Source: Sphingosinicella xenopeptidilytica | GTDB taxonomy: Bacteria > Pseudomonadota > Alphaproteobacteria > Sphingomonadales > Sphingomonadaceae | Direction: 5' to 3' | NCBI RefSeq assembly: GCF_042676985.1 | Contig: NZ_JBHTIK010000005.1 | Span: 248,001 to 312,000 of the forward strand | DNA: 64,000 nucleotides | Shown: in pieces, positions 36,237-44,608 of the stretch | Position numbering within the stretch: position 1 is the stretch's first letter | Layout of the letters: every line of letters starts with the position of its first letter | The notes under the pieces: generated by a model | Database searches by the model: none | Told to the model about the DNA's origin: nothing | What the model saw: the letters and a program-made list of their open reading frames with translations, nothing else | Program-made: the position numbers and the translations under genes

Positions 36237-37577
36237 ATGAACGAAGCAACACCGATCCGCCGCCGCCAGACCGTGCGGCTGAACGAGATCAGCGACAAGC
36301 GCATGAACGACCAGAAGCTGCAGGGGCAGTATCAGCCCTACAAGGATGCGGCCTGGGGTTTCATCAACCACTGGTATCCGGCGCTGTTCAGCGAGGAACT
36401 GCCCGAAGAGGGTGTGGAAGGTATCCAGATCTGCGGCATCCCGATCGTGTTGCGCCGCGTCGACGGCAAAATCTATGCGCTGAAGGATCAGTGCGTGCAC
36501 CGCGGCGTTCGGCTGTCAGCAAAGCCGATGTGCCTCACCAAGAAGAGCATCAGCTGCTGGTATCACGGTTTCACGTTCGATCTTGAATCGGGCAGGTTGA
36601 CGACGATCATCGCGAACCCTGGCGACAAGCTCATCGGCAATACCGGGATCACCACCTATCCGGTGGAAGAGAAGGGCGGGATGATCTTCGTCTTCGTGCG
36701 CGAAGACGATTTTCCCAATGAAGATGTGCCGCCGCTGGCATCCGACCTGCCGGTGCGCTTCCCCGACAGCAGCGAGCGTTTCCCGCATCCGCTGTGGCCC
36801 GCGTCGCCGAGCATTCTCGATGAGGATGCCGTGGCGCTCGGCATCCACCGCACGGGGGAGACCAACTGGCGGATCGCGTGCGAGAACGGTTTCGATAACG
36901 CGCACATCCTCGTCCACAAGGACAACACCATCGTGCAGGCGATGAACTGGGTGCTGCCGCTCGGCCTGCTGCCGACGTCGGACGACGCCATCACGCTGAT
37001 CGAGGACGAAAACGGCCCCAAGGGCCTGATGCAGTGGCTGTTCACCGACAAGTGGGCGCCGGTTCTTGAGAACGAGGAACTGGGTCTGAAGGTGGAAGGC
37101 GTCAACGGCCGCTTCTATCGCACGTCGGTGGTTCTGCCGGGCTGCCTGATGGTCGAAAACTGGCCCGAGGAGCACGTCGTTCAATACGAATGGTACGTGC
37201 CGATCACGGACGACCTCTACGAATATTGGGAAGTGCTCGTGAAGGTGTGCCGCACCGACGAGGAACGGACGAAATTCAAGTATCGCTTTGACCGCGTCTA
37301 CGTGCCGCTCTGCCTCAACGGTTTCAACGACTGCGATCTCTACGCCCGCGAGGCGATGGAGGAATTCTACGCGGACGGCACCGGCTGGGACGATGAGCAG
37401 CTCGTCGCGACGGACGTTTCGCCCGTCACGTGGCGCAAGCTCGCCTCGCGCTGGAATCGCGGCATCGCGAAGCCGGGACGCGGCGTCACCAACGCCACGA
37501 AGACGTCGAGCATCCGTATGCGCCGGCTCGCGGAAGGCAAGAAGCCCAGCTACTTCGTGGAAAAGATCGAAGACTGA
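36237..37577 (+). CDS. Rieske non-heme iron oxygenase, CarAa-like terminal component
   Basis: A 446-residue ring-hydroxylating oxygenase. The Rieske cluster ligands are C86-x-H88 (QCVHRG) and C107-x2-H110 (SCWYHGF). The catalytic iron site shows ENGFDNAHILVHKD with H223 and H227, and a late Asp in NGFNDCDLYAREAM. These segments match carbazole 1,9a-dioxygenase CarAa (ENGFDPSHIYIHKD, EWYVPI, WAREAMVDFYAD, WRKLAS). CarAa is a single-subunit homotrimer, and no beta-subunit gene is present here either. The reaction is probably dihydroxylation of an aromatic ring, perhaps angular next to a heteroatom. Substrate unknown. It overlaps the reductase gene by one base. Confidence 0.87.
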   Translation: MNEATPIRRRQTVRLNEISDKRMNDQKLQGQYQPYKDAAWGFINHWYPALFSEELPEEGVEGIQICGIPIVLRRVDGKIYALKDQCVHRGVRLSAKPMCLTKKSISCWYHGFTFDLESGRLTTIIANPGDKLIGNTGITTYPVEEKGGMIFVFVREDDFPNEDVPPLASDLPVRFPDSSERFPHPLWPASPSILDEDAVALGIHRTGETNWRIACENGFDNAHILVHKDNTIVQAMNWVLPLGLLPTSDDAITLIEDENGPKGLMQWLFTDKWAPVLENEELGLKVEGVNGRFYRTSVVLPGCLMVENWPEEHVVQYEWYVPITDDLYEYWEVLVKVCRTDEERTKFKYRFDRVYVPLCLNGFNDCDLYAREAMEEFYADGTGWDDEQLVATDVSPVTWRKLASRWNRGIAKPGRGVTNATKTSSIRMRRLAEGKKPSYFVEKIED

Positions 37578-38608
37578 TGACGGACGGTCCGTTCCAGGTC
37601 GAGATCGCGTTCAGCGACGGCGTCGAACATCGGCTCGAGGTCGCCCCCGGCGAAACCGTGCTCGATGCCGCGCTGAAGGCGGACCTACCGGTGCTCTACC
37701 AGTGCCGGTCGGGAAGCTGCTCGAGCTGCCTCGCCAGCCTCACGGCGGGCGAGGCGGACACTCGGGCGGGGGCAAGCTCGACGCTGCTCGCCTCCGAACG
37801 GGCCGAAGGGTTTCGGCTGCTGTGCGTCACCGAACCGCACGGCAACTGCCGCTTCGAACTTGGCTACGATAGCGAGGCCGGGGCCTCGCGTCCCGTGGAG
37901 GGCCACGCCTTCGTCAACGCGGTCGAGCGCGTCGCGGCGGACGTGGTGCGGCTGGAACTGGAACTCGCCGAAGGCTGCTGGTTCGATTTCCGGCCCGGCC
38001 AGTTCGTGCAGGTCAAGGTGCCCGGCACCGATGCGATGCGCAGCTATTCGATGTCGAGCACGCCCGGCGACCTTCCGAAGATCGAGCTGCTGATCCGCAT
38101 CCTGCCCGGCGGCGTGATGTCCGAATGGCTGACGCAGCGCGCGGCGCCGGACGACGTGGTGGAGATCTCGGGACCCTACGGCCATTTCTTCCTGCGGGAG
38201 AAGGTGCGCGCGCCGCATATCATGATCGCGGGCGGCACCGGCCTTGCGCCGATGATGTCGATGATCGACAGCCTGCGCGGCGTACCCGGCCGCAAGCCGC
38301 AGATGCTGCTCAGTTTCGGCTGCCAGTCGGCTGAAGGGCTGTTCCATCTCGATGCGCTCGATCTACGCCGTCACTGGTTGCCGACGCTCGATCTCCGCAT
38401 CTCGGTGGAGCGTGGCAGCGGACCCGAAGGCGTGCGGATCGGCAATCCGGTTGCGGCGATCGGCACGGGAGAGCCGATCGATCCCGCGAGTGTTGCTTAT
38501 CTGTGCGGCCCGCCGGGCATGATCGACGCGGCGCGGAGGCATCTGGAGGGGCTTGGCCTCGCGGCCGAGAATATTTTCGCGGAACAGTTCACCGCCAGCG
38601 GCACCTGA
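37577..38608 (+). CDS. Oxygenase reductase: 2Fe-2S ferredoxin + FAD + NAD domains
   Basis: A 343-residue electron-transfer protein with three domains in the BenC/AntC order. The plant-type ferredoxin (about 1-95) has cluster cysteines in CRSGSCSSC and a fourth in RLLCVTE. The FAD domain (about 105-205) has RSYSMSST. The NAD domain has GGTGLAPMMSMI and YLCGPPGMI. It passes electrons from NADH to the adjacent Rieske oxygenase. No separate ferredoxin gene is in the cluster, so a two-component system is predicted. The start ATG shares its A with the Rieske stop (TGATG), so translation is coupled. Confidence 0.9.
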   Translation: MTDGPFQVEIAFSDGVEHRLEVAPGETVLDAALKADLPVLYQCRSGSCSSCLASLTAGEADTRAGASSTLLASERAEGFRLLCVTEPHGNCRFELGYDSEAGASRPVEGHAFVNAVERVAADVVRLELELAEGCWFDFRPGQFVQVKVPGTDAMRSYSMSSTPGDLPKIELLIRILPGGVMSEWLTQRAAPDDVVEISGPYGHFFLREKVRAPHIMIAGGTGLAPMMSMIDSLRGVPGRKPQMLLSFGCQSAEGLFHLDALDLRRHWLPTLDLRISVERGSGPEGVRIGNPVAAIGTGEPIDPASVAYLCGPPGMIDAARRHLEGLGLAAENIFAEQFTASGT

Positions 38609-38628
38609 ACGCGGCAAGGGAGGGAACC

Positions 38629-39495
38629 ATGGGAGTTTCAGCACTCGGTTACGTCACGCTCGAGGTCAGCGATATGGATGCCTGGCTGAAGATCGCGACG
38701 AACGTCCTGGGGATGCAGACGACGCGTCGCCCGGATGGCGCCGTCGACCTGCGCATCGATGATTTCCACCACCGCTTCACGCTCTATCCCTCTGCCACGG
38801 ACCGGCTGCACAGCCTTGGCTGGGAAATGGCGTCGCCCGAAGATCTGCTCGCGCTTGTCGAGAAACTGCGTGGTCTCGGTTTCACTGTGGACGAGATGGA
38901 TGCGGCGACGCGCGCCGATCGCAAGGTGATCTCGGGTTATCGTTTCCACGAGCCGCTGCTGAATGCGGAGACGGAATTGTTCTTCGGCCCCCTCGCGCAC
39001 AATCTTGCCTTCGTGCCGACGCGCGGCATTTCAGGATACAACACGCGCGGCCTCGGTCTCGGCCACGTCGTGTTCCACGTCGCCGATACCGATGCGACGG
39101 TTGCCTTCTACCGTGATGTGCTCGGTTTCAGCCTTTCGGACTACATCGGCTGGGACGGCATCGAAGCGATCTTCCTGCACTGCAATCCGCGCCACCATAC
39201 GCTGGCGATCATGAACTGCTTCAACGGCATCCAGCCGGGTGCGCTCAACCACATCATGATCGAGGCGCTGAGCTACGACGACGTCGGCTACGCCTACGAT
39301 ATCGTGCGCGACAGCGGCGTGCCGCTGTTCATGGAAATGGGCAAGCACAGCAACGATCACATGCAATCCTTCTACATCCGCACACCTTCGGGTTTCTGCA
39401 TCGAATACGGTTACGGCGGCCGGCTGATCGGCCCCGATTGGGAAGTGCGCAACTACGATCAGCCGATGCTGTTCGGGCACCGGATGGTCGGCTGA
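38629..39495 (+). CDS. Extradiol ring-cleavage dioxygenase (BphC-type, two VOC domains)
   Basis: A 288-residue type I extradiol dioxygenase with two vicinal-oxygen-chelate modules. All three iron ligands of the C-terminal module are present: H146 (LGLGHVVFH), H208 (ALNHIMIE) and E259 (GFCIEYGYGG). The signature FYIRTPSGFCIEYGYGGRLI contains the final ligand and matches 2,3-dihydroxybiphenyl dioxygenases. It would open a catechol-type ring next to the hydroxyls. It lies 20 bases after the reductase and four before the amidase; start ATG with AAGGGAGGGAACC. Confidence 0.92.
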   Translation: MGVSALGYVTLEVSDMDAWLKIATNVLGMQTTRRPDGAVDLRIDDFHHRFTLYPSATDRLHSLGWEMASPEDLLALVEKLRGLGFTVDEMDAATRADRKVISGYRFHEPLLNAETELFFGPLAHNLAFVPTRGISGYNTRGLGLGHVVFHVADTDATVAFYRDVLGFSLSDYIGWDGIEAIFLHCNPRHHTLAIMNCFNGIQPGALNHIMIEALSYDDVGYAYDIVRDSGVPLFMEMGKHSNDHMQSFYIRTPSGFCIEYGYGGRLIGPDWEVRNYDQPMLFGHRMVG

Positions 39496-39499
39496 GCGG

Positions 39500-40771
39500 A
39501 TGACGGACCTAACCGATCTCCCTGCGCTCTCCGCCTCCGAAGCCGCCGCCCGCATCCGCACCGGATCACTCGGATCGGAAGAACTCGTCCGCGTCTGCCT
39601 AGACCGCATCACCGCCCGCGAACCCGTGGTCCATGCCTGGGCATGGCTCGATCCCGACGCCGCCCTCGCCGCCGCCCGCGCCTGCGACGCAGAGGCCCCG
39701 CGCGGCCCGCTGCACGGTGTGCCCCTCGGCCTCAAGGATGTCATCGACACCGCCGACATGCCGACCGAATTCGGCTCCGAAGCATTCGCCGGGCATCTCC
39801 CCGCCCGCGACGCAGCCTGCGTCGCGGCCCTGCGCGCGGCGGGCGCCGTCATCATGGGCAAGCTCGTCACCGCCGAGTTCGCGACTTACCGGCCCGGCCC
39901 CACGGCGAACCCCCTAAACCCTGATCACACGCCCGGCGGCTCGTCGAGCGGATCGGCGGCGGCGGTGGCAGACTTCCATGTGCCGCTCGCACTCGGCACG
40001 CAGACCGCGGGATCGGTGATCCGCCCGGCGAGCTTCTGCGGCATCCACGGCTTCAAGCCGACGTTCGGCCGCTATTCGAACGACGGCGTCCTCGCGACCG
40101 CGCACCGGCTCGACACACTCGGCAGCTTCGCGCGGACGGTGGAGGACTTGCTGCTCCTCGACGCCGTGCTCGGCGATGCCGCCGATGTGCCCACGCCGAC
40201 ACCCGTCGTGGGCCTCTACCGCAGCGAGGCGTGGGAGGAGGCGAGCCCCGCCATGCAGGATGCGCTGGAGGAGACCGCCGCGCGGCTTCGGGCCGCGGGT
40301 TACGACGTGATCGACATCGCCGCGGCGGAGCCGTTCGCGAAGCTCGCCGAGGCGCAGGCGATCATCCACAAGCGCGAGGCGTGGCTGTGCCTCGGTGAAA
40401 TCCGCCGCACGCACGCCGCCAAGGTCAGCCAGCTGTTCCGCGATTTCATCGACGAAGGCGAGCGGATCGGTGCGGAGGCCTACGCCGGGGCGTGCGCGGT
40501 GCAGGACGCGGGCAAGGCGGAGGAGGCGGTGCTGTTCGGCGGGGCCGACGTGCTGTTGACCCCCGGCGCGCCCGGCATCGCGCCCGAAGGCCTGTCGGCG
40601 ACAGGCAACCCGCGCTTCAACCGCGCGTGGACGGCGCTCGGCACGCCTTGCCTCGGCTTTCCCGGCGGCAGCGAGGCCGGGTTGCCGCTCGGGCTGCAAT
40701 TCGTCGGGCGGAGCGGCAGCGACCGCGCGCTGCTGCGGCAAGGCGCGGCGATGCTCGCGGCGCTGGCATAA
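39500..40771 (+). CDS. Amidase (amidase-signature family)
   Basis: A 423-residue amidase-signature hydrolase. The Ser-cisSer-Lys triad is visible: K79 in GLKDVIDTA, the cis-Ser in GGSSSGSAAA (about S148-S149) and the nucleophile S172 in QTAGSVIRPASF. Shorter than GatA (about 480), similar to small catabolic amidases. It hydrolyses an amide C-N bond. Placement in the Rieske/extradiol operon suggests deamidation of a pathway intermediate or of an amide conjugate of the substrate. The acceptor cannot be predicted. Confidence 0.88.
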   Translation: MTDLTDLPALSASEAAARIRTGSLGSEELVRVCLDRITAREPVVHAWAWLDPDAALAAARACDAEAPRGPLHGVPLGLKDVIDTADMPTEFGSEAFAGHLPARDAACVAALRAAGAVIMGKLVTAEFATYRPGPTANPLNPDHTPGGSSSGSAAAVADFHVPLALGTQTAGSVIRPASFCGIHGFKPTFGRYSNDGVLATAHRLDTLGSFARTVEDLLLLDAVLGDAADVPTPTPVVGLYRSEAWEEASPAMQDALEETAARLRAAGYDVIDIAAAEPFAKLAEAQAIIHKREAWLCLGEIRRTHAAKVSQLFRDFIDEGERIGAEAYAGACAVQDAGKAEEAVLFGGADVLLTPGAPGIAPEGLSATGNPRFNRAWTALGTPCLGFPGGSEAGLPLGLQFVGRSGSDRALLRQGAAMLAALA

Positions 40772-40788
40772 CGAAGGAGCGATCAGTC

Positions 40789-42114
40789 ATGGAACCCACC
40801 GTCAGGATCCCCTTCTCGGCGCAGCAGCAGGCCTGGTACGAGGCGGCGTGCGCTCGGCTCGATGCCGGGCGGCTGAAGCAGCTGCTGTTCGACCTCACCA
40901 ACATCCACAGCCCCACCGGCGCGACGCGCGCGGCGAGCGAATTCGTGGCGGCGCGGCTGGGCGCGGCGGGACTGCGCTCCGCCTACAAGCCGATGAGCGA
41001 GCGCACCGGCAATGTGCTCGCCGAGCGGCGCGGCAGCGGCGGCGGCGCGACGCTGCTGCTCTACGCGCCGATCGATACGCATCTGGAGGGCGACGAAAGC
41101 GATTTTCCGTGGGCGGGGCCCGAGCAATACGCTGACCTGAGGCCCGAGGCGAAGATGGTGGGGGACTGGGTCTATGGGCTCGGCTCTTCGAACCCGAAGG
41201 CGATGGTCTCGACGCTCGTCGAGATCGCGACCGCGCTCATTGAGGCGGACGTGCCGATCGTGGGCGACCTCAACGTGGGGTTCGCCGATGGCGGCATGCC
41301 GGTGAACATCGCCGCGCGCGACAACGCCGGCATGTCGAACGGCGTGTTCCACCTGCTCAATCGCGGCATGGCGCCCGATTTCGCGATCATCATGAAACCG
41401 TGGAACTGGGTGTATCACGAGGAGCCGGGCATGGGCTGGTTCCGCATCGACGTGAAGGGCACGCTCGGCTACGCGGGCGTTCCGCGCGGGCTGCCGGCGT
41501 TCCGTAGTTCCGTGGTGCCGGCGGTGACGGTGATCCAGAAGCTGGAGGCGTGGCTGATCGACTATGCCGAGCGCAACACCTCCGGCGTCGTGAAGCCCTA
41601 TGGCTGGATCGCGGGCGTGCGCGGCGGCTGGCCGGAGCGGCCGGCATTCCCGAGCGCGACGACGCAGATATTCCTCGACGTGCGCATCAACCCGCGCACG
41701 ACGCCCGCCGAGGTGAAGAGCCAGTTCGCGGCGTTCATCGCGGACCTGCGCGCGGCGCATCCCGATCTCGACCTCGATTGGGAGATGTACGGCTCCACGC
41801 CCGGCGGCACGACGGATGCGTCCAACTGGATCATCCAGTCGGCGCGGCGCGGCTGGGAGACGATCGAGAACGCGCCCTACCGCGATCCTGATCTGCTCGG
41901 CGGGCAGACCGACGGCGCGGCGCTGCGGCGCCTCGGCGTGCCCACGGCGCGCATCGGTTGGCCCTGGCCGGCGACGGGCTCGCCCGAGCCGATCGCCGAG
42001 GGGCTGGGCGGCATGGGCGCGACCTACGTGCCCGATCTGATGCCCTGCGCGCGGAAGATCATGTACGCGGTGATCGACACGCTGACGCGGAGCCGCGGCG
42101 AGATGGGCCTCTAG
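40789..42114 (+). CDS. M20-peptidase-like protein without the usual metal ligands
   Basis: A 441-residue protein with M20/ArgE/DapE layout: N-terminal catalytic half, an inserted dimerisation domain (about 215-330; GWFRIDVKGTLGYAGVP) and a returning C-terminal half. In M20 enzymes the motifs GHxDxxP, GxGxxDMKG and EE are metal sites. Here they read APIDTH (His replaced by P94, Asp kept as D96), GLGSSNPKA (Asp replaced by Asn) and VGFADGG (Glu-Glu lost). It may therefore be non-hydrolytic, use another metal set, or act as an isomerase or binding protein. Its TAG stop overlaps the convergent MDR gene's stop in a CTAG. Confidence 0.75.
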   Translation: MEPTVRIPFSAQQQAWYEAACARLDAGRLKQLLFDLTNIHSPTGATRAASEFVAARLGAAGLRSAYKPMSERTGNVLAERRGSGGGATLLLYAPIDTHLEGDESDFPWAGPEQYADLRPEAKMVGDWVYGLGSSNPKAMVSTLVEIATALIEADVPIVGDLNVGFADGGMPVNIAARDNAGMSNGVFHLLNRGMAPDFAIIMKPWNWVYHEEPGMGWFRIDVKGTLGYAGVPRGLPAFRSSVVPAVTVIQKLEAWLIDYAERNTSGVVKPYGWIAGVRGGWPERPAFPSATTQIFLDVRINPRTTPAEVKSQFAAFIADLRAAHPDLDLDWEMYGSTPGGTTDASNWIIQSARRGWETIENAPYRDPDLLGGQTDGAALRRLGVPTARIGWPWPATGSPEPIAEGLGGMGATYVPDLMPCARKIMYAVIDTLTRSRGEMGL

Positions 42115-43118
42115 GACCGATCCACCTCCACCACCAGCTTGCCGAAGTGTTTCCCGGTAGGCAGTTCGGCGAACGCGGAGACGGCGTCTTCGAAGGCGAA
42201 GCGGCGGTCGATGACGGGTTTCAGGCCCGCCGCATCCACGGCGGCGGCGAGCGCGCGGAAATCCGCGCGGTGGCCGACGGTGATGCCCGACAATGTGACG
42301 TGGCGGAACAGGATCGGCGGCACCGGCACCGGGGCGACGAGGCCGGAGAGCACGCCGACGACGCTGATCCGCCCGCCGACGCGAACCGAGCCGAGCGACT
42401 GCGCCAGCGTGTCCTGCCCGCCGACCTCGACGACGATGTCGGCGCCCTTGCCGCCGGTGGCGTCGAGGACGGCGGCGGACCATTCGGGCGTCTCGCGGTA
42501 GTTGATCCCGACATCGGCGCCGAGCGCCTTCGCGCGTTCGAGCTTCGCGTCGCTGCCCGACAGCAGGATGACGCGCGCGTGCGACAGCTTCGCGAGCTGC
42601 AGCGCGAAGATCGCGACGCCGCCGGTGCCCTGCACCAGCACCGTCTGTCCCGGCCGCAGCCCGCCTTCGGTATAGAGCGCCGTCCACGCCGTGAGCGCCG
42701 CGCACGGCAGCGTGGCGGCCTCGGCGAAGTCGAGCGTGGCGGGTTTCAGGACGAGGCCGCTGGCGGGTACCAGCGCATATTCGGCGAGCATCCCGTCGAG
42801 GTTGCAGCCGAGCGAGGTGCGGTTGTTCTCGTCGGCGGGGCCGCTTTCCCAGAAGGGGTAGAAGCAGCCCATCACCGCTTCGCCCGCCACGAAGCCGGAG
42901 ACGCCGGGTCCCACCGCCTCGATGATGCCGGCGCCGTCGGAAAAGGGCACGACACCCGGCTTGTTCGGATAGTGGCCGGCGAGGATGCCGAGATCGCGGG
43001 CGTTGATCGCCGCGGCCTTCACGCGCACCAGCACCTCGCCGTGACCGGGCGTGGGCACCGGCGCCGCGTTCAGCTTCAGCGCGTTGATGCCGACGCCAGC
43101 GAGCTGCCAGCGCCTCAT
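42111..43118 (-). CDS. MDR-family alcohol dehydrogenase/quinone reductase (zinc-independent type)
   Basis: A 335-residue medium-chain reductase. The catalytic domain has VRVKAAAINARDLGIL, where zinc alcohol dehydrogenases have Cys-Gly; this points to a zinc-free quinone-oxidoreductase-like enzyme. The NAD(P) fold shows VLVQGTGGVAIFALQLAK and the following acidic/basic loop SGSDAKL. It likely reduces an enone or oxidises an alcohol in the catabolic pathway. Start ATG overlaps the upstream hydrolase stop (ATGA). Its last four bases are shared with the end of the M20-like gene. Confidence 0.87.
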   Translation of the reverse strand: MRRWQLAGVGINALKLNAAPVPTPGHGEVLVRVKAAAINARDLGILAGHYPNKPGVVPFSDGAGIIEAVGPGVSGFVAGEAVMGCFYPFWESGPADENNRTSLGCNLDGMLAEYALVPASGLVLKPATLDFAEAATLPCAALTAWTALYTEGGLRPGQTVLVQGTGGVAIFALQLAKLSHARVILLSGSDAKLERAKALGADVGINYRETPEWSAAVLDATGGKGADIVVEVGGQDTLAQSLGSVRVGGRISVVGVLSGLVAPVPVPPILFRHVTLSGITVGHRADFRALAAAVDAAGLKPVIDRRFAFEDAVSAFAELPTGKHFGKLVVEVDRS

Positions 43119-43951
43119 GCTGCGCGCTCCTCCTCGAGGAAATTCTCGACGAGCTGCCGGAAGCGGCGGCCGTGCTCGATCATCGTCCAGTGGCCGCAGC
43201 GCGAGATGCTGTGGAACTGCGAATTGATGAGGTGCTGGTGGAGGTTCCACGAGACCTTGGGATCGACCACGCGGTCGTCGCGGCCGTGGATGAGCAGCAC
43301 CTCGTTTGTGATGCCCTGCAGCGCCGCGATGGGCAGCGTCTGCGCATCGAGCCAGCGCTGGTAGGGCGGAGGGAACACGCGCTCGAAGGCCTCCTGCGCG
43401 CCTTCGCGCAAGGTGGCGCGGTAACGCATCTCGACCAGCTCGTCGGTGATGAGGCCCTGATTATACGCCATCACGCTCATCGCCTGCCGCATGGCCTCGG
43501 GCGAGGGCTTGTAGCCCCACAGCGAGGCCAGCTCGGCGCCGACCGCGAGCGGCCAGCCGCCGGGACCCATCAGCACCAGCCGGCCGGTGCGCTCGGGCTG
43601 GCGGTGCGCCATCCACAGCGCCACGGCGCCGCCGAAACTGTTGCCGACGATGTGGGCGCGCGCGATGCCGAGCGCGTCCATCACGCCGAATACCTGATCG
43701 ACCCAGCTGTCCATGAAGCGGAAGGTGAAGCCGTCCGGCGTTTCTGTGTAGCCGAAGCCGACGAGATCGGGCGCAAGCACGCGCCACGACTTCGCAAGCT
43801 CGGGGATGAGGCCGCGCCAGTTCGCCCAGCCGGACACGCCCGCGCCGGAGCCGTGCAGCAGGATCACCGCGTCGCCTTCGCCCTGATCGTGGCAGTTGGT
43901 GCGATAGCCGCAGGTCGGCAGCATGGTGCCGAGTTCGGGATTGTCCGTCAT
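43115..43951 (-). CDS. Meta-cleavage product hydrolase-like (DmpD/XylF/CumD type)
   Basis: A 278-residue alpha/beta hydrolase. ILLHGSGAGVSGWANWR and VLAPDLVGFGYTETP are close to the N-terminal signatures of 2-hydroxymuconate semialdehyde hydrolases. The nucleophile is in GNSFGGAVALW, the acid in LLIHGRDDRVVDP, and the base in SRCGHWTMIE. Such enzymes cleave C-C bonds in products of extradiol ring opening, which fits the BphC-like gene nearby. Start ATG 43951 is preceded by AGGAGGAACGAC; an ATG further upstream is rejected. Forms a unit with the MDR gene. Confidence 0.87.
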   Translation of the reverse strand: MTDNPELGTMLPTCGYRTNCHDQGEGDAVILLHGSGAGVSGWANWRGLIPELAKSWRVLAPDLVGFGYTETPDGFTFRFMDSWVDQVFGVMDALGIARAHIVGNSFGGAVALWMAHRQPERTGRLVLMGPGGWPLAVGAELASLWGYKPSPEAMRQAMSVMAYNQGLITDELVEMRYRATLREGAQEAFERVFPPPYQRWLDAQTLPIAALQGITNEVLLIHGRDDRVVDPKVSWNLHQHLINSQFHSISRCGHWTMIEHGRRFRQLVENFLEEERAA

Positions 43952-44033
43952 GTCGTTCCTCCTGTCTTCACGGGAGGAGGGGGCGTCGAAACAGGCCAGA
44001 GGTTCAGCGTGCACGACGCCCGCGAAGGCGGGA

Positions 44034-44555
44034 TCAGGGCGTGCTGAACGTGGCCGCGCTGCGGGCCATCTCCTCGTAGATGCCGGTGAGCACGCCGAGA
44101 AGCTGGGTCATCTCGGCAATGCGTTCGTCGATGTTCGAAATCGTGCCGATCGCCTTCAGCAGCAGATCGCTGCGGATATCGGCGTATTCGTCCGTCATCC
44201 GCTTGCCCGCCTCGGTGACGCTGTAGGAGAAGATCTTACCGGCCTTTTCCTTGGTCTTGCGGATCAGCTTCGCGGATTCGAGCTTGCGCAGGCTGTACTG
44301 GATGTTGGGGATATCATCCCGGTTGATCATCCGCGCGATGGTGGCGCTGCTCTTCGGGCGGTTCTGCATGCGGATGACATGCAGGATCAGATGCTCCGAG
44401 AACTTGATGTCGGCATCGGTGAGCACCGAACCCGTCGTCGTCACCCAGCGCGAAAAGGCCTCGTAGAAGCGGATGATCGACCATTCGAACTCGGTGACGC
44501 GGTATTCGCCATCGGTCTTGGCCAAATGCCAGTTTTGATAGAATTTCGATTCCAT
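44034..44555 (-). CDS. MarR-like winged-helix regulator
   Basis: A 173-residue winged-helix protein. The DNA-binding part includes FSEHLILHVIRMQNRPKSSA, ATIARMINRDDIPNIQYSLR and LIRKTKEKAGKIFSYSVTEAG (wing), each consistent with MarR regulators. The family member type is seen near aromatic-catabolism genes. ATG 44555 with AGGAAAAGCGC is the preferred start; GTG at 44612, overlapping the maleate isomerase stop, is an alternative. It probably controls the maleate isomerase/hydrolase/MDR genes through the palindrome at 45471-45485. Confidence 0.8.
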   Translation of the reverse strand: MESKFYQNWHLAKTDGEYRVTEFEWSIIRFYEAFSRWVTTTGSVLTDADIKFSEHLILHVIRMQNRPKSSATIARMINRDDIPNIQYSLRKLESAKLIRKTKEKAGKIFSYSVTEAGKRMTDEYADIRSDLLLKAIGTISNIDERIAEMTQLLGVLTGIYEEMARSAATFSTP

Positions 44556-44608
44556 GCGCTTTTCCTGCCTGACCACCGAACTGACAGGCCGGGTTAACGG
44601 AGCCACGC

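Noticed and set aside
35321..42114. Interpretation as a carbazole (car) operon
   Set aside because: Only the oxygenase is CarAa-like; the two-subunit CarB dioxygenase and the CarAc ferredoxin are missing, and the reductase is of another type.
43993..44040. Small GC hairpin CCCGC-GAAG-GCGGG after the MarR gene as a terminator
   Set aside because: Five-base stem and no T-run; too weak to call in GC-rich DNA.
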